Source: Asparagopsis taxiformis
Taxonomy: Eukaryota > Rhodophyta > Florideophyceae > Bonnemaisoniales > Bonnemaisoniaceae
Length of the DNA stretch: 64,000 bases
Assembly: GCA_030407315.1 (NCBI GenBank)
Contig: JALQPE010000348.1
Span: 62,001-126,000 of the forward strand
Reading direction: 5' to 3'
A program made the translations under genes and the position numbers. Within the stretch, counting starts at the first letter, position 1. Each line of letters opens with the position of its first letter. Positions 42,261 to 54,500 of the stretch are shown piece by piece. The notes under the pieces are model-generated. The model saw only the letters and a list, made by a program, of their open reading frames with translations. It did no database searches and was not told the origin of the DNA.

Positions 42261-42518
42261 GTCCACCCATTACCGGAAGCAAGTAGGCGATGAAGCACGT
42301 ACAAACCCAATTGTTCTGCTATTTCTAGCATAGACCATCGAGTCTAGAGATGTGACGGAATCGTCCTGGAAATCATGCTCCAACCCACGAGGGAATGGAC
42401 AATCTAGTTTGAAAGCATGGAACGGAAGTACATTATAGTAGGTTCATAGATTGAAAGTGATAAAGGAGATGATTATATTCTCGATAATTGTTTCCTAAAG
42501 TAGTTGTTGTTAAGCTAT

Positions 42519-44278
42519 CTAGCCGTCGGAAAATTGTTCTTCGTCTTCGTCCTCATCATAATCAGGATCTCCCGGCATAATAGGCATGAACGGGACATCA
42601 CTAATTGTGTAGGATATAGGCTTGCGTTCTGGCTTGCGTTCTGCCGTCTTCATCCGCATCATTCCGAGCTGCCCTGTCTTCGGCCTACGATCTTTCTTGA
42701 CCGGGATGGGAACAACTGTCTTGTGGCGAACATTGACAGGTGCCGGTTGACTTTGCCTGGCAGACCGGCGCGGAGCATTGGCGATTACTTCTTCTTCGAA
42801 TCCCAACCGCCTGATGAAACCGAACGAAAAATTGTCGGGAATCGGATACGACGCATTCCTGAAATACGTGTGATACCTCGTTGTCGTGTGTGACACAACT
42901 CTGTCGACATGCCCTGCCCCGGCATGTTGTACATGGCCGTGACCGATGAAGACTGAACGTGGCGGAACGATTACCTTCTTCAGCTTCATCGTCTTGGCGT
43001 ACATATCTAATTCCAGCGCTTTGGAAAAGACGTACTTGTGGGACCCTGGACACACCCAGATAGGGAATGGGTCATCTCCGTTGGCAATAACAAAGTAACC
43101 CGGAAGTTGATCTTTGCGGTCGCGAGGAAGAACAGGGAAATCATTGTGTGGGACCTGCCGAGGACACCCCTTTCCCGTTATCAAAAACCGTCCCCCAGAT
43201 GCCGGCATGACAAGTTTTTTCTCCGGTAAACCGCACTCCTCCAGCCCTATCAGCCGGACAAGGATTCCCAACCACACATCCAGCAGGGCTCGCCGCGTCA
43301 CAAACTTGAACCGGTCGATATGCGTCTCATCGTTCTCGGCATAGTCAACCAGGCAGTGGCGCGTAGACGTGAAGCGGGCCCTCCCCTCATTCCGGTTCTT
43401 CTCATCTGTTTCATCGTCCCCCGTATTGACAATGGGACTCCACAGCTGCCGGTTCCCAGGGTCCTTGTGCACCTGCTCCCCCTCCATGTTCCCAAAAAGT
43501 ACCGAAACAATTCCTGGTTAGGAATTTCTTCCATGAGACCCAAGTCAAATGGGAACTTGTCCGACGCATCGAGGTAGCTTACATCCGCGAAATTGTGCAT
43601 CACCGTATACCCTCGCTCGTTGATTTCCGTTCGGCAATTGTGGAAGTAGGCCATACCAGTGCCGGCCTCATACGAATCCTTCCAGCTTGTAGACATTCGC
43701 GCAACCTGGGCGAAGTCCAGCCTCGAGGGTAGAAACGTCGATGTAGGCTCACACATCGCCTTGGCAGCCATCTTCCACGCTGCGAAAAACATCGGATAGA
43801 TGGTGTCGATCTCCAAAACAAGATGACGAGCCCGATGTTGTTCCGGAATATGCAGCCCCTCAAACACAGGGTCCATCGCCACTTGCTTCAAATACCTCAC
43901 CTCTCTGCCCTCCTCATCGATTTCCACACTCTCCAATAACAACCTGAGCTCAATCGGAGGCAGACAGCCAACCCTCACCGATGCGATGACGTCCGCGGGA
44001 CGCTGCGCCAGATGATGCCCTTCGGCTCGGTCTTTGACTTCGAAATCGTCAGGAAGAGATGGCATACGGTCGTCGAACAGGAGGTCGTCTTCAGAAGGAG
44101 AGTCACGAACGATGTAACCGTCTTCATCGACTTCCACTCCTTCCGGAACAGTGAATGTAATTGTCACTTCGCGGACCCCCTTGCTTTCGACTTGGCCTTC
44201 ATCTGCACCCACAGCATAAGCAAAAATAGAGAATATTCCATGGAAAATGCCGTATTGTACAGTAGAACTAGTCACCAT
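42519..44278 (-). pseudogene. 2OG-Fe(II) dioxygenase-like protein (middle block), frameshift near 43495
   Basis: The upstream frame (ATG 44278, 326 aa) has an acidic start (VPEGVEVDEDGYIVRD), a helical region, and the oxygenase entry region (ERGYTVMHNFADV, ELFRYFLGTW). At a T5 run near 43495 the homology passes to the frame ending at 42519 (322 aa). That frame has H114-x-D116 (VPHNDF), H188 (GHVQHAGAG) and R210 (TYFRN), with spacing close to both paralogs. The frame change may be decay or a homopolymer error; adding one T would restore ...RYFFGNMEG.... The C-terminal tail is acidic (DYDEDEDEEQFSDG). No ParB part is visible. The substrate is unknown. Confidence 0.65.
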
Positions 44279-44964
44279 ATTTTAGCGGAACGCCCATCCC
44301 CAACGTTTGGATAAGGCCCATCGAAAAAAATGTAAAAAATCATGGGCTGAGACCAGCACGGCGATTTTGTTTTACAGTAGGCAGGAACCAAGCAGAACTA
44401 TGGTGTGGCCGTGAGGTGATGGCTGAACCATGTACGGAAGGACACGTAGGGATGGAAATGAACCACGTCCATATATGAGCAGGACGGCGGGTTGACTAGA
44501 ACGGGCCAAGTCACGCAGGCACGGACTGTTGGAATGGAACCAGTACTGTATATGGGTATAGTTAGATATGGGGTGCACCGTGACTGCGATATGTGGTGGA
44601 AGGTGCAGAGCGATTCGTAGAAATAAACTATAAAATATAATGGGCACACCGTGACGGTCCGGTGTCTGAAACCAGGCGTAAGCAGCACTCGCTGAATGGA
44701 CGGTGACCAAAGTATGATTATTGTATTCATTGGAATAATTCCAGAGTAGGTGACTTTTTGCTCATGGGACGTGACCAAGCTGACTTGTGGAACTGGCCAA
44801 ACGATAATTTGGAAAGGGACCATTGACTGGGCATGTGCGGCCCAAGGCAAAGCGCGGTTAGTTTCCAAACTACAGTACTGTGTAAAGCCCGGATATATTC
44901 TATTATCACACCTGCTCGTGACACTGGAATTATTCCACCGTGGAGCACTGTAATGGGTACGGTT
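44279..44964. other. Spacer upstream of the middle-block oxygenase
   Basis: No gene is recognised. Confidence 0.35.
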
Positions 44965-45215
44965 CACTTCCACTGGATGTAGTGGTTGTACCGTCGGGTT
45001 GGCGTGGACCATGTTTACTGGGTAGAGTAGTTGTACCGTCGGGTGGGCGTGGTCCATGTTCACTGGGTAGAGTAGTTGTACCGGCTGGTGGGCGTGGTCC
45101 ATGTCCACTGGGTAGAGTAGTTGTACCGTCGGGTAGGCGTGGTCCATGTCCACTGGGTAGAGTAGTTGTACCGTCGGGTGGGCGTGGTCCATGTCCACTG
45201 GGTAGAGTGGTTATA
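44965..45215. repeat. 45-bp minisatellite, about 5.5 units
   Basis: The unit begins GTAGAGTAGTTGTACCGTCG and ends GGTCCATGTCCACTGG. Because 45 is divisible by three, all frames show 15-aa repeats, which explains the apparent repetitive ORFs on both strands. Confidence 0.85.
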
Positions 45216-46356
45216 CCGGTGGGCGCTCTGGGTAGAAACTGAAAGGTAGAATGGGCGGCACATCGCACTTTTGCGGAGAAACTGCAGGACGGATAGGTCT
45301 GACTGAAACGATATCTAGGAAGAATGGAAATCTGGATAGGGATAAAGAATTAGACTAGGGTGCAGCCAGTAGCGGGCACGCAAGATTTACGATATGGTGT
45401 AGTGGATATGGAATAAGTAAATGGGCAGCTAACGCCAAAATTTTCACGACATGAAGATCATCTGTACACTGCACTAAGGAACTATGAACTACGCTACCAT
45501 GGTAGACACTAAACGGCAAAACGCTAGCTCTACATAAAGTAACTACAAATACATATAGGCATGAAAAGAGAGATGAGGGGAAGCCAGAAATTTCTGTTGG
45601 CACCTGGAAGGAAAAGAATAGATGAATCAATGGTTAGTGCTAGGAATGTAACTTCATCAACGCTAGAAGCATGATTAGAAGCGAGAGAACATACCGTTGA
45701 TAGTGCAGCCAGAGCTTTAGTAAACGTATTGTAGAGAACCCAGAAACTTCTGCTGGCACAGAGATGGAAAGAAGTGGATGACACAGTGGTTAGTGCTAGA
45801 AACGGTATGCCAAAAGCTCGATTAGAAGTTAGAAAACGTAGTAATGACAGTAGCCCTGGAGAAAGACGAAACAGAAAGTAGGAAAGGCAGCAAAGTACGT
45901 TAGCAGAAGAACAACGAAGAACCGCAGAAAAAGACAGTGGGAGGAATGGATAAAAGACTAAATGAGCTGGAAAACCTTATCGAAGGATGAGGCCGCGGGG
46001 CGGAACCACATCCGTAGGGATGCGATTGCACACCGCGACCCCATCCTGCGTAGGTGGTGTGCTCCATGCGACAGGCGATGACGATAGCGCTTAGCGTGAC
46101 GCAAGCCTTAAATACTGTTGCAGAGTGAGCCCAGAGGTCGCGTATTTCACTTGCGTAGTGAGAAAGCGCGCGCTTTTCGTACTGACAAATCAGAGACAAA
46201 TCATCGATGATTCATGGACACGGCATGGACTCGAGATGGACACGTCATGGACACGTCATGAACTAGAACACTGGCGTATAGCTGCACGCTTTTGAGCGGA
46301 AACGTGTATTGCAGGCTAAGGAGCCAATGATGAAAAATTAGAAAAAAATGACTAGT
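45216..46356. other. Spacer with a diverged local duplication
   Basis: Segments near 45585-45655 and 45730-45805 resemble each other (AGAAAYTTCTGYTGGCAC ... GGTTAGTGCTAG). No gene is recognised. Confidence 0.4.
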
Positions 46357-46462
46357 TACTGCAGTAAAAAGTGATCTAGGAAGATGCATTTGGTAGATCA
46401 TTTTTTACTGCAGTAAGAAGTGATCTAGGAAGATGCATTTGGTAGATCACTTTTTACTGCAG
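46357..46462. repeat. Hairpin pair with TTACTGCAGTAAAAAGTGATCTA arms
   Basis: CTGCAGTAAAAAGTGATCTA, a GGAAGATGCATTTGG loop, then the inverted arm; the unit is then repeated. The core (AGTAAAAA-N-TGATCTA) matches the hairpins at 51085, 55806 and 56218. It lies 3' of the putative transposase gene. Confidence 0.75.
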
Positions 46463-46720
46463 CACAGCTGGTTCAGGTTGACGGTAGTTCAACGAATGGA
46501 TAAGGAAGCTGAAGGTAGACTGGGGAATAAATACGTCGGAAAAGGATAGGGAAGTAGTCTAGCGACAAACAGGTGCAAGTTTACGAGTGCGGAAAGGAAT
46601 AAAGTCATATATTCGGCTGGAGAAGTACAAAAAGTAGTATCTGTAGAACAGGAATGAGTGAATCCAAGAAAAAGCATTCTGACAGGACGAACCAAACCGA
46701 ATACACAATTTCATAGATTT

Positions 46721-49700
46721 CTACGCTGTCCTTGGCGGATAACCATCCGCTCTGGTAATGAAAGAGAAAGAACCTCCTTCTGTGAAAGAAGGACCACCGT
46801 GCGTTATCCCTCCTCTTCCACTCCTGTTGTCCACTTTGCAAAGTGACGGAGTGCAGTTGTGCAGCAAGCCAACCTTTCGAACCCCGGATGTAAGAGGGAG
46901 GAACCAGGAACCTGAATCCCTATTCACAGTAAAACTAGAATTATCGGAGTTATTCTTGGAAACACAATGCACAATTGCATAAGATAGAGGATTAATTCCG
47001 CCGGAAGATCTGTCCTTCGTAGAGAGATGAGGTAGGACGTGTTCTTGTCCCGAAGCCGGTTCGAAGACAGTATCTACAGCCCAGAAGGAGGGTGAAGAAG
47101 TCTTCTGTAAGATCTTAGAATTTAGCAAATTCGAGTAGCAAGCTTGTACAACACACCCGGAAGCTATTTCATGACACTTGAAAAACTCTCTAGATGTACC
47201 AGAGAATGGTGTGGAGCAAGCAGGGTGCATAGAAATAAGTCGAGCACCTTTGCAAAGTATTCCAGAAATGTGTAAAGTATCTGAATTGTGCCCACAGGTG
47301 AAGTCCTGCTGGGTTGATATGGAACGCACAGGAGACCAAAAGTAATATGAAAAAGGAGATGAGAAGCATGGGAGAGAAGACTTCCTGAGATGTTCGAGAA
47401 GTGGGTCCTGCCGAAGATCATGTAGAGTGCTTGCTGGGATATCCTCCATCGATTTACAATGGTCGCGTCCGAACAAGACCCGGAGAAGGAATCGTTTCGA
47501 GATATCTCGCTGAACAGAAGTTGGTGGCGCATTTGAAAAATTGTTGAGAGCCAGGTTGAGCCTTCCCTTCCAGTGGTTTCCAAGTGCAGCCATCATTGCA
47601 TCCAACTGCCTGTCAGCACCTCCCGAACTTTCAAGTCCTCTTTTCATCTGTTGGTGGGTTGCTTCGAAGGAAAGTTCAGCCACCTGACGAGCATGGTTGA
47701 GTAGAGGAACCGTGTGTTCGAAAGCTTCAATGAGTCTATGCAAGTTTGGCTTATTGTCCAAAAGCTTCCTTGCCCTGAATCCCGTAGTCTTCTGTTCAAC
47801 TTCATTTTGGTCGGCGTCAATTACCACAGAGCCGTCTCCTTTCAGTTTTCTTTTCTTTGATGGTACCGTACTCCTTTTTCTCGGAGGAACGGTTACGAGC
47901 AGGTCATCTACACGTTTTGCATAATCTTTCGAAAGCTGTTGCAGTTTTCGAAAACGCTTAGCTGCCGATAGTCCGGTCGCGCTCTGTACTGACTCTATGC
48001 CGTCAATATCGACACGAGGTAGAAAATAAGTAGCTGCGGCGATTGAGGATAGCAATCGAACAAGTTCTAGGGAAAGTTCTCTTTGCTTCTCGGAAGCTCG
48101 GATAGACCTTGCTCCAGAGCCTTCTGAAGACTCCCCGGACTGGAAGCTCAGAGCCAACCCAAAACAGTGATCTGCGACTAGAAGTAAAGCAAATCTGTCC
48201 GAGATTCCCATTGTATTTGTTTCACCCGAGGTGAAGTTATATATCCTCTTCTGGTTAGTGAGACCTAGGACGTGAAGGGCATCTACCATAAAACTTTCTG
48301 CCATCCTTCTACTACCATCACTAGGCAGGCACGAAAAAGCATTGTCCAGGACATCCTTAGCAAGCCCTTGGAGGAGGTGGTCGATCCCAATAAATGTGGA
48401 ACGGTATGAATCAATAATAGCGGGAACAACAGGGATGCTCACAGAATCCATACCAAGGGGTGTGCCAGATGGAACGAGGCCTTTAGACCTAGTTTCATCA
48501 AGCAGTTGCTCTATAAGAAGCATTGGAGTTTCAGTAGCGCTTTGCACTTTCCTCATTCCCAGGTATTTCATGATGCTCACCGTACTTTGTGATGACTGAA
48601 CTGCCTGAGTTCTCTCTGAAGTACGGAATAGAGAATCCGAACTAGAATGAAGACTGGTGTCGTACCCGAACTGTGAATGTTTCCCGTGTTTACCTCCTCT
48701 GACGAAGAAACACAAGTGGCATGGACAATCTGCATTGTGTCCCATGACATCGAGAACATGGGAACATGCGGGATAGTCTGATACAAAACCGACAAAGTCC
48801 AGGAAAATGATGCAATCGTTACCCTCTGGATCTACGTCATGGAAACCAGTCGTACATCCCTGGATTATGTCGCGAGAGATATGTCGAAGAATATGGTTTG
48901 TACTTACACCGGGACCAGTGACACCGATAATACGCACTGCAGAACTATTCCGGCGACAGTCCAGGGGCAGCCCCATGGGGATCATATAACATCCTCCAGC
49001 ACTACCACTCTTACCAGAGGCCTCATTGAAGTCATCGCAGTACAAAAGAAAAGGGTAGACATAGTATGTGGTGCCACAGTCGAGAACACCACGGATACTT
49101 GTCGGATGGCAGGGAAGGGTATTCGTGCCCTGACTCAATAAAATGACAATGTTAATCGCACGACTGCCACCGATATTAGTGTAAAGTCCTTCAGAATTGA
49201 TGAAGAACATGAGTTTGCGAAATGGAGACGGGGGACCCGGAGAGCTGACTATAAGACCGACGATGAAAGGCTGCCCAGTAGTATACGTAAAGTTACATCC
49301 TGAAGCAGGAGATAAAAGTGTGAGATGATCTCCAGGTCGAGCGAATTGCTCAAAGGACTTTTTGCGGAGTACCAAACCAGGCCCGAAGGAGTGGGGAGAA
49401 ACGGACTGCTGCTGATCAGAGGCCTTACTGTTGTTCACCCATGAAGAGGACGTGAAAGCCACGAAAGAATCTGAGTTGGAGGAAATTGATTTCTTCTGAA
49501 AGCAGGAGGCGGCTCTAGGGTCCAGATGGTTGGCTTGTTGACCAGTGGTAACTCGGACCTGGACAGTACCACCCCCGAAAGCAGTGATGGGTGTACCATC
49601 CATCTCCTCAGCACTGAGAGAGTGGTTTTGTCCTTTCACGAAGCGCTCTCTGAATTTCCCCAGATTCGACGTATATATGTTTCCATGTATAGTTGGTACC

Positions 49701-50743
49701 CCATCAGATTCGAATGACTTGGAGGCTACGTTATGGCGCCAGGCAAGATCGAACAGTTCTGGAGTAGATATGTCTTCTCGGGCGTATTCACTTGGTGGAA
49801 CGATTAGTACTGGTGCAGTTTGGCCAGCGGTGTTCTGTTCAATCTTGCTTCTTCGCAAAATGGCCTGAGATGCCATACGTGCTGCACTGCGGTCTACATT
49901 CACGGGGAAATACACCGTTTCCGAACGCAACCAGGCGTTGAAGAATAGCCATGGTCTAACTTTTCGGGTGATCGTAGAATAATGAGGTAGCCCTTTCTGA
50001 ACGTGCTTTTCAGTTGAACCCTTCCTTGCGAAATCGAACAAAACGCGATCTTCATTCAGATCTGCGGCAGTGCATTTCGTGGATCCGGTCAACTTCGCTA
50101 CTGCATACAGAGTTGTCCATTGCGTCATATATTGGCGTGCCTTGAGCGGATTCGAGGTATCCTCGATGAAAGGGGACGAGAGGAGAAGCTTCGATTGTGT
50201 CATTTCTTGTAGAAGAAGGTCTTCATCTTCAGCACACACATCATTAAATTCTGGATGTGTATCATCTTCATCAATATGGCCAGGATAATGTTCGGAACCT
50301 CCTGTTCTATCAGTTTCGATGTCATGAGTAGGCCCCCTGGTCGCGTTCTCGCTGCATGGCACGGAAACGACTTCATCTTCAACAGTACTTAAAACTTGAT
50401 GACCTTCCAAAGCAGGGGGAACGATATATTGGATACCATCGCTGTCTGCGAAGGCAATGCTACCTTCCTGCGGAAGTAGGCCTTCGGGAGACATCGAAGT
50501 AGGAACTACTTCGGAGGGGCTTTCCAGGGGTAATCGCAGACTAGGCTCGGATCCTGGTGCAGTAGCGAGTGAGTCAAGGGATGAGGCAACTCGATCGACT
50601 TGAAAGGGTCTCGAGTCATCTTGCCGAAGTGCAAAAGGATCAGATACGGTTCTGGACGTCGAACGTCTAGATCGGTTATGGGGATGCGGAACAGTGTTGT
50701 AACGAAGGCGCAGACCGGAACGGGGCTTCCTTGGTCTTCCCAT
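46721..50743 (-). CDS. Putative DDE-type transposase, 1340 aa (Plavaka/CACTA/KDZ-like, family unresolved)
   Basis: ATG at 50743 (MGRPRKPRSGLRLRYN), a single uninterrupted frame with a basic AT-hook-like start and an acidic segment. The middle holds FLDFVGFVSDYPACSHVL followed by GHNADCPCHLCFF. A D-x-P-A helix then a Cys knuckle is the arrangement around the second catalytic Asp in Tnp2/Plavaka-type transposases. Later SFEATHQQMKRG offers the expected catalytic Glu in an E-x3-H-x2-K setting. A basic segment (RKRSTVPSKKRKLKGD) resembles a nuclear signal. The catalytic residues are my proposal. Hairpins with the same core lie on both sides (46357-46462 and 51085-51169). Confidence 0.55.
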   Translation of the reverse strand: MGRPRKPRSGLRLRYNTVPHPHNRSRRSTSRTVSDPFALRQDDSRPFQVDRVASSLDSLATAPGSEPSLRLPLESPSEVVPTSMSPEGLLPQEGSIAFADSDGIQYIVPPALEGHQVLSTVEDEVVSVPCSENATRGPTHDIETDRTGGSEHYPGHIDEDDTHPEFNDVCAEDEDLLLQEMTQSKLLLSSPFIEDTSNPLKARQYMTQWTTLYAVAKLTGSTKCTAADLNEDRVLFDFARKGSTEKHVQKGLPHYSTITRKVRPWLFFNAWLRSETVYFPVNVDRSAARMASQAILRRSKIEQNTAGQTAPVLIVPPSEYAREDISTPELFDLAWRHNVASKSFESDGVPTIHGNIYTSNLGKFRERFVKGQNHSLSAEEMDGTPITAFGGGTVQVRVTTGQQANHLDPRAASCFQKKSISSNSDSFVAFTSSSWVNNSKASDQQQSVSPHSFGPGLVLRKKSFEQFARPGDHLTLLSPASGCNFTYTTGQPFIVGLIVSSPGPPSPFRKLMFFINSEGLYTNIGGSRAINIVILLSQGTNTLPCHPTSIRGVLDCGTTYYVYPFLLYCDDFNEASGKSGSAGGCYMIPMGLPLDCRRNSSAVRIIGVTGPGVSTNHILRHISRDIIQGCTTGFHDVDPEGNDCIIFLDFVGFVSDYPACSHVLDVMGHNADCPCHLCFFVRGGKHGKHSQFGYDTSLHSSSDSLFRTSERTQAVQSSQSTVSIMKYLGMRKVQSATETPMLLIEQLLDETRSKGLVPSGTPLGMDSVSIPVVPAIIDSYRSTFIGIDHLLQGLAKDVLDNAFSCLPSDGSRRMAESFMVDALHVLGLTNQKRIYNFTSGETNTMGISDRFALLLVADHCFGLALSFQSGESSEGSGARSIRASEKQRELSLELVRLLSSIAAATYFLPRVDIDGIESVQSATGLSAAKRFRKLQQLSKDYAKRVDDLLVTVPPRKRSTVPSKKRKLKGDGSVVIDADQNEVEQKTTGFRARKLLDNKPNLHRLIEAFEHTVPLLNHARQVAELSFEATHQQMKRGLESSGGADRQLDAMMAALGNHWKGRLNLALNNFSNAPPTSVQRDISKRFLLRVLFGRDHCKSMEDIPASTLHDLRQDPLLEHLRKSSLPCFSSPFSYYFWSPVRSISTQQDFTCGHNSDTLHISGILCKGARLISMHPACSTPFSGTSREFFKCHEIASGCVVQACYSNLLNSKILQKTSSPSFWAVDTVFEPASGQEHVLPHLSTKDRSSGGINPLSYAIVHCVSKNNSDNSSFTVNRDSGSWFLPLTSGVRKVGLLHNCTPSLCKVDNRSGRGGITHGGPSFTEGGSFSFITRADGYPPRTA

Positions 50744-51084
50744 GAAGTGACAACTGGGAATCTGAAGGTGTTCTAAGATGGAAATGGATTCAGAGACAGT
50801 GGATGGTTTCGATTAGGACGAAATCGTTTGGTCAACCATAAGTTGAGGGCAGTCTGGTACTGAGTAGTCACTCACATAATACCGTTACAAGAGTTTTTCA
50901 TATTACGTAATACGATTCCGTAATACCTGAAGCGAACAGTAAAATTTCAATATCGAATAGGATTCCTTTAATAGTACTCTATTCGACATTCGCTGAACAG
51001 TGAGAAAGACATGTTGCGAGATGCTGAAATTTCGTAACTTTTGAGGTGCGAAAATTACTGGAAAAAACTTGAACGTAATTTTTC
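50744..51084. other. Spacer upstream of the transposase gene
   Basis: AT-rich with short inverted motifs (TATTACGTAATA, ATTCGATA). It presumably contains the transposase promoter. Confidence 0.4.
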
Positions 51085-51254
51085 GGGCTCCAAAAATTAC
51101 TCGAGTAAAAACTGATCTAGTCTTTGTCGGGAGCTAGATCAGTTTTTACTCGAGTAATTCTTGGAGCCCAAAAAATTACCAAATTTTATCATCCACGGAA
51201 AGGCGCTGTGGAGGTGTTCTGGTCGTTGGTAGCAGTGCCAAGGCACACCTGAGG
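51085..51254 (-). repeat. Hairpin plus conserved flank, left inverted copy
   Basis: An 85-bp hairpin (51085-51169) with arms GGGCTCCAAAAATTACTCGA... and loop TCTTTGTCGGGAG is followed by a flank ending CCAAGGCACACCTGAG. The unit is inverted relative to those at 55746-55936 and 56157-56348. Confidence 0.8.
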
Positions 51255-51578
51255 AGTAGTAGGAGAGGTCCCAAACCGTTGTTCTAGCCTACTTCTACTC
51301 TGCTTTAAAAGATGATAGAACTGTAACTGTAACTAAAAGCTAGACAAGTATCTACGAGAAGGGAGGTGTACATGGAGGAAGGGACAGGACAGGTATATTT
51401 CAATATCATGCTCTGTTTGTTCAGCTCAGGTTGGCTGGGAGAGTTGATGTATAGAATGAAAAAAGAGACGGTTTATGAAAACATATCGTAGAGTTATAGA
51501 ATAGTCAACTGGTTGCAGCAAGCAACAGAATCGTTGAAATACGAGAGATCAACTAATGTCTACGGTAACTAACAGATT

Positions 51579-54500
51579 CTAGACTTCCATGTAATCCTCC
51601 CCAGAACTGCCAGCTGAAGAAGAGCTGGTATCACTCTCGACGTCGTGGGGTAACTCGTACATATCTGGCCTTGCGACCGGACGCGAGTCCTTCAACGGTG
51701 CATAGACTAGATCGTTGACTAAGACCGATGTTTCCCGAATTGCCATGGTGTGGGCCCTAATATGATGAGGATAAACCATCTTGTATTTCTTCCCAAGCTT
51801 GGTTTTCATCAGCTCGTGATCTTTCCATCCCGGGCCGCTGTGCTCGAGGTCCCCACGACATACTATAACAGAATACGGTGGGATCCATACCAATTCTGGC
51901 TTGAGAAGGGGAAATATGGCCGCTGCAGATCGATGGGGAGCGTTAAGGAATGCATGGCTTCGCGGCCGTACAATAAGCGGAGTGCCCATTGCACCAGTAG
52001 CGATGAATGAATAATCCGGAAATGGAATAGGAGTCCCGTTGAAGCGGTTTTCGTCTTCTAACGGAGGACCAGGGTAGACGAAGTCGAGATGTGGGACTTG
52101 GCGCTCGCAACGAGATCCAGTTAGAAGCAACCTGAGCCCTGTCTTCCCGAACTGGAGCTTCGGGCCTTTTTCAAATCCGTCCAGAGACGGAGTTGAATCC
52201 TCTAGATGCAACTTTTCTGCTATGATAGCAAAGAAAACATCCAAGGCCGCCTTGTCTCTCGCGAGAGTGGAAGTAGAATCCTTTTCCAGATCTTCCACTA
52301 CAGCCTTGCATGGGGTCATGAACCTTTGTTCATCCGGGCCACCACGCGCATCCTGGTCGGAAGAACCCGAATTCAGAATGGGCCCCCAAGCACCATCCTG
52401 CCCATCTACGAACATGTTACAAAACGAGTCGAGGAGTTTGTGGATAGTAGAGCTGAGCTCGGATGGTTGTAGGATGCCGTCAAGGACGACATAACCAAGA
52501 GAGTCCAATCGGGCCCTGGCACGCTCGAAGTAAACCAATCTTGAAGAACTTGTATCCCCTGCCACGGACTCTATATCCTGCTGAAACTCTTCCACCTCAC
52601 CCTCCGTTACATGAAATCCCGAGCGGTGTTCCGGATGCAGCAAACTGGAAATGGAACGCACCATTGAAGCAGCCTCCTCTACAGAAGTATGACTGGTGAA
52701 AAATGATGGGGGCTCAGGTTGCTGATCCTCGTACCGATGTACTTTGAAACCTTTGGATTGCAACCTCGTAGGAGTGATTTGATCCTCGTCTTCTTTTTCT
52801 TCTCCGGAGTCTTCATTGCCGTCCATGCTTCCTCCCTCATCATTACCTTGCTTGACTTGCTTTAAAGCAATTGCTGCTTTCTTCGTCTTCTTTGTTCCAG
52901 AGGCAGACCGAGGAGTAACCGAAGGAGTAGATGGGGAATCAAGTGACGCGATGTGCTCAGCAATAGCAGCAGATCTAGCCTTTGAACGAGTAAGACGGGA
53001 AGGGAAAGAGAGAGATTGGGGGGATGATATAGCTCGCCGCTTCGCGGGTGGAGCTCCTGGAGAAGAAGGAAATTTCCTCTTCGCCCCCGTCTGTTGAGGA
53101 GCGGGTTCAGAGGGCTGCTGAGGTTTTTCCACCGAATCAGTACTGGAACTGGCCTTCGCATATGGGTTGAAGTCATCCCCTTCCCAGGCTTCCTGTTCCG
53201 TTACTCCCGCTGGCGGCTTCCAAGATGGTGGGTCACCATCTTTCCCACCATCGTAACATTTCCTGGAACAAACGAAGACCATATCACGCTCCCCTGCAGC
53301 GAGGTACTTCCTTGGGATGAGATGATGCACTCGCGCATAGTCACATAGATTGTGAACCGGATTAATTCCGCAAGCGGTGCATTTATGAACAGCGGCACTT
53401 CCAGGAAAAGCGCAGTAATCTCCCAAAGAGCATGGAAACGGGCGTGGAGTAGTACTGTCACGCGGTATGCGGCTGACTGTGATGTTAGATACAGTCTTAC
53501 TTGCTCCCTTCGACGCTGAATCCGGAGCTTTCTGAACTTCTGTGCCATCTTCCGCACCATCCGCACCAATTTCATTCCGTGAAGAGGGAGTGGAATGCGC
53601 GTCGGGTGGTTCAGAACGGTTCTCGTCCTCGGAGCCCAGTTGCTCGGGATGTGGAGAATCTGCATCCTTTTCAGGTGCATCCTTTTCAGGTGCATCCTCC
53701 TCAGGTGCATCCTTGGAAATCTCCATGTCGTCATCCGACCCAGCGCTGGTTTCGGGTATCACCTGTTTTGATGCGGGAGTGGACGGTAGTTCCTCGACGG
53801 TCTCGTCGATAACGACGTCATCAGAAGAGATGGGGATTGGGAGAGGTTCCATGATAACGTCTTCGAATTGGGTTAAACGACGTTCATGTCTCGAAGCACC
53901 CGTAGTCTTCGTCGCTGGTTGAGCAGCACCAGTCGACTGCGAAGCTTGCATAATAGCTTGAGTGACTGGTTCGCCACCTTGGCGCTTGTCTTGAACCCCC
54001 TTGTTTTCTCCATTGCCGTCTTCTTCTTCATCCGGGCCGTGTGATTCGGATGAAACCTGGCGAGTGGACTGAATTCCAAAGCGGTCTCGAAGAACGGATC
54101 GAAAACTCTCCAGCCGTGCCTCCTGGTTTTCGGGTTTCCTCGGCACGGGCTCTTCCTCGTATTGAATCATACGTTTGTAGACGGATTTCCACGTTGGTAT
54201 CATATCCGTTCCGTCTGATTCCAAGTCTTCGAGGTCAGCGATGTCTTCGGTCGACAGGTTACTGGCACGTGCCATCTCACGAATGACTTCGTAATATTGT
54301 TGAATGTAGGTCAAGTACGTCCGAAGGTCGAAAGACGGGACACGACCGAAGGTGGGAAGCAGTTGGACATTGCGGTAGTGAATGCACTTGACCATTAGCT
54401 CACTGGCACGATCCTCCGCCCTTGTAAAAGCAGTGTCCTTGAGAATTAAAAGACTGATTCCAACTTCGTTTTCCTTTCTTCCTGAGGAAGCCTTGTACGC

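Noticed and set aside
44150..44278. Start of the middle-block oxygenase moved to an ATG after a TTATGCTGTGGGTGCAG acceptor-like site
   Set aside because: The frame opened by that ATG closes quickly. The upstream in-frame ATG at 44278 is kept, though the true start remains uncertain.
44398..45198. 266-aa repetitive frame on the minus strand (15-aa repeats)
   Set aside because: The 45-bp minisatellite keeps all frames open. Both strands and several frames show equally regular repeats.
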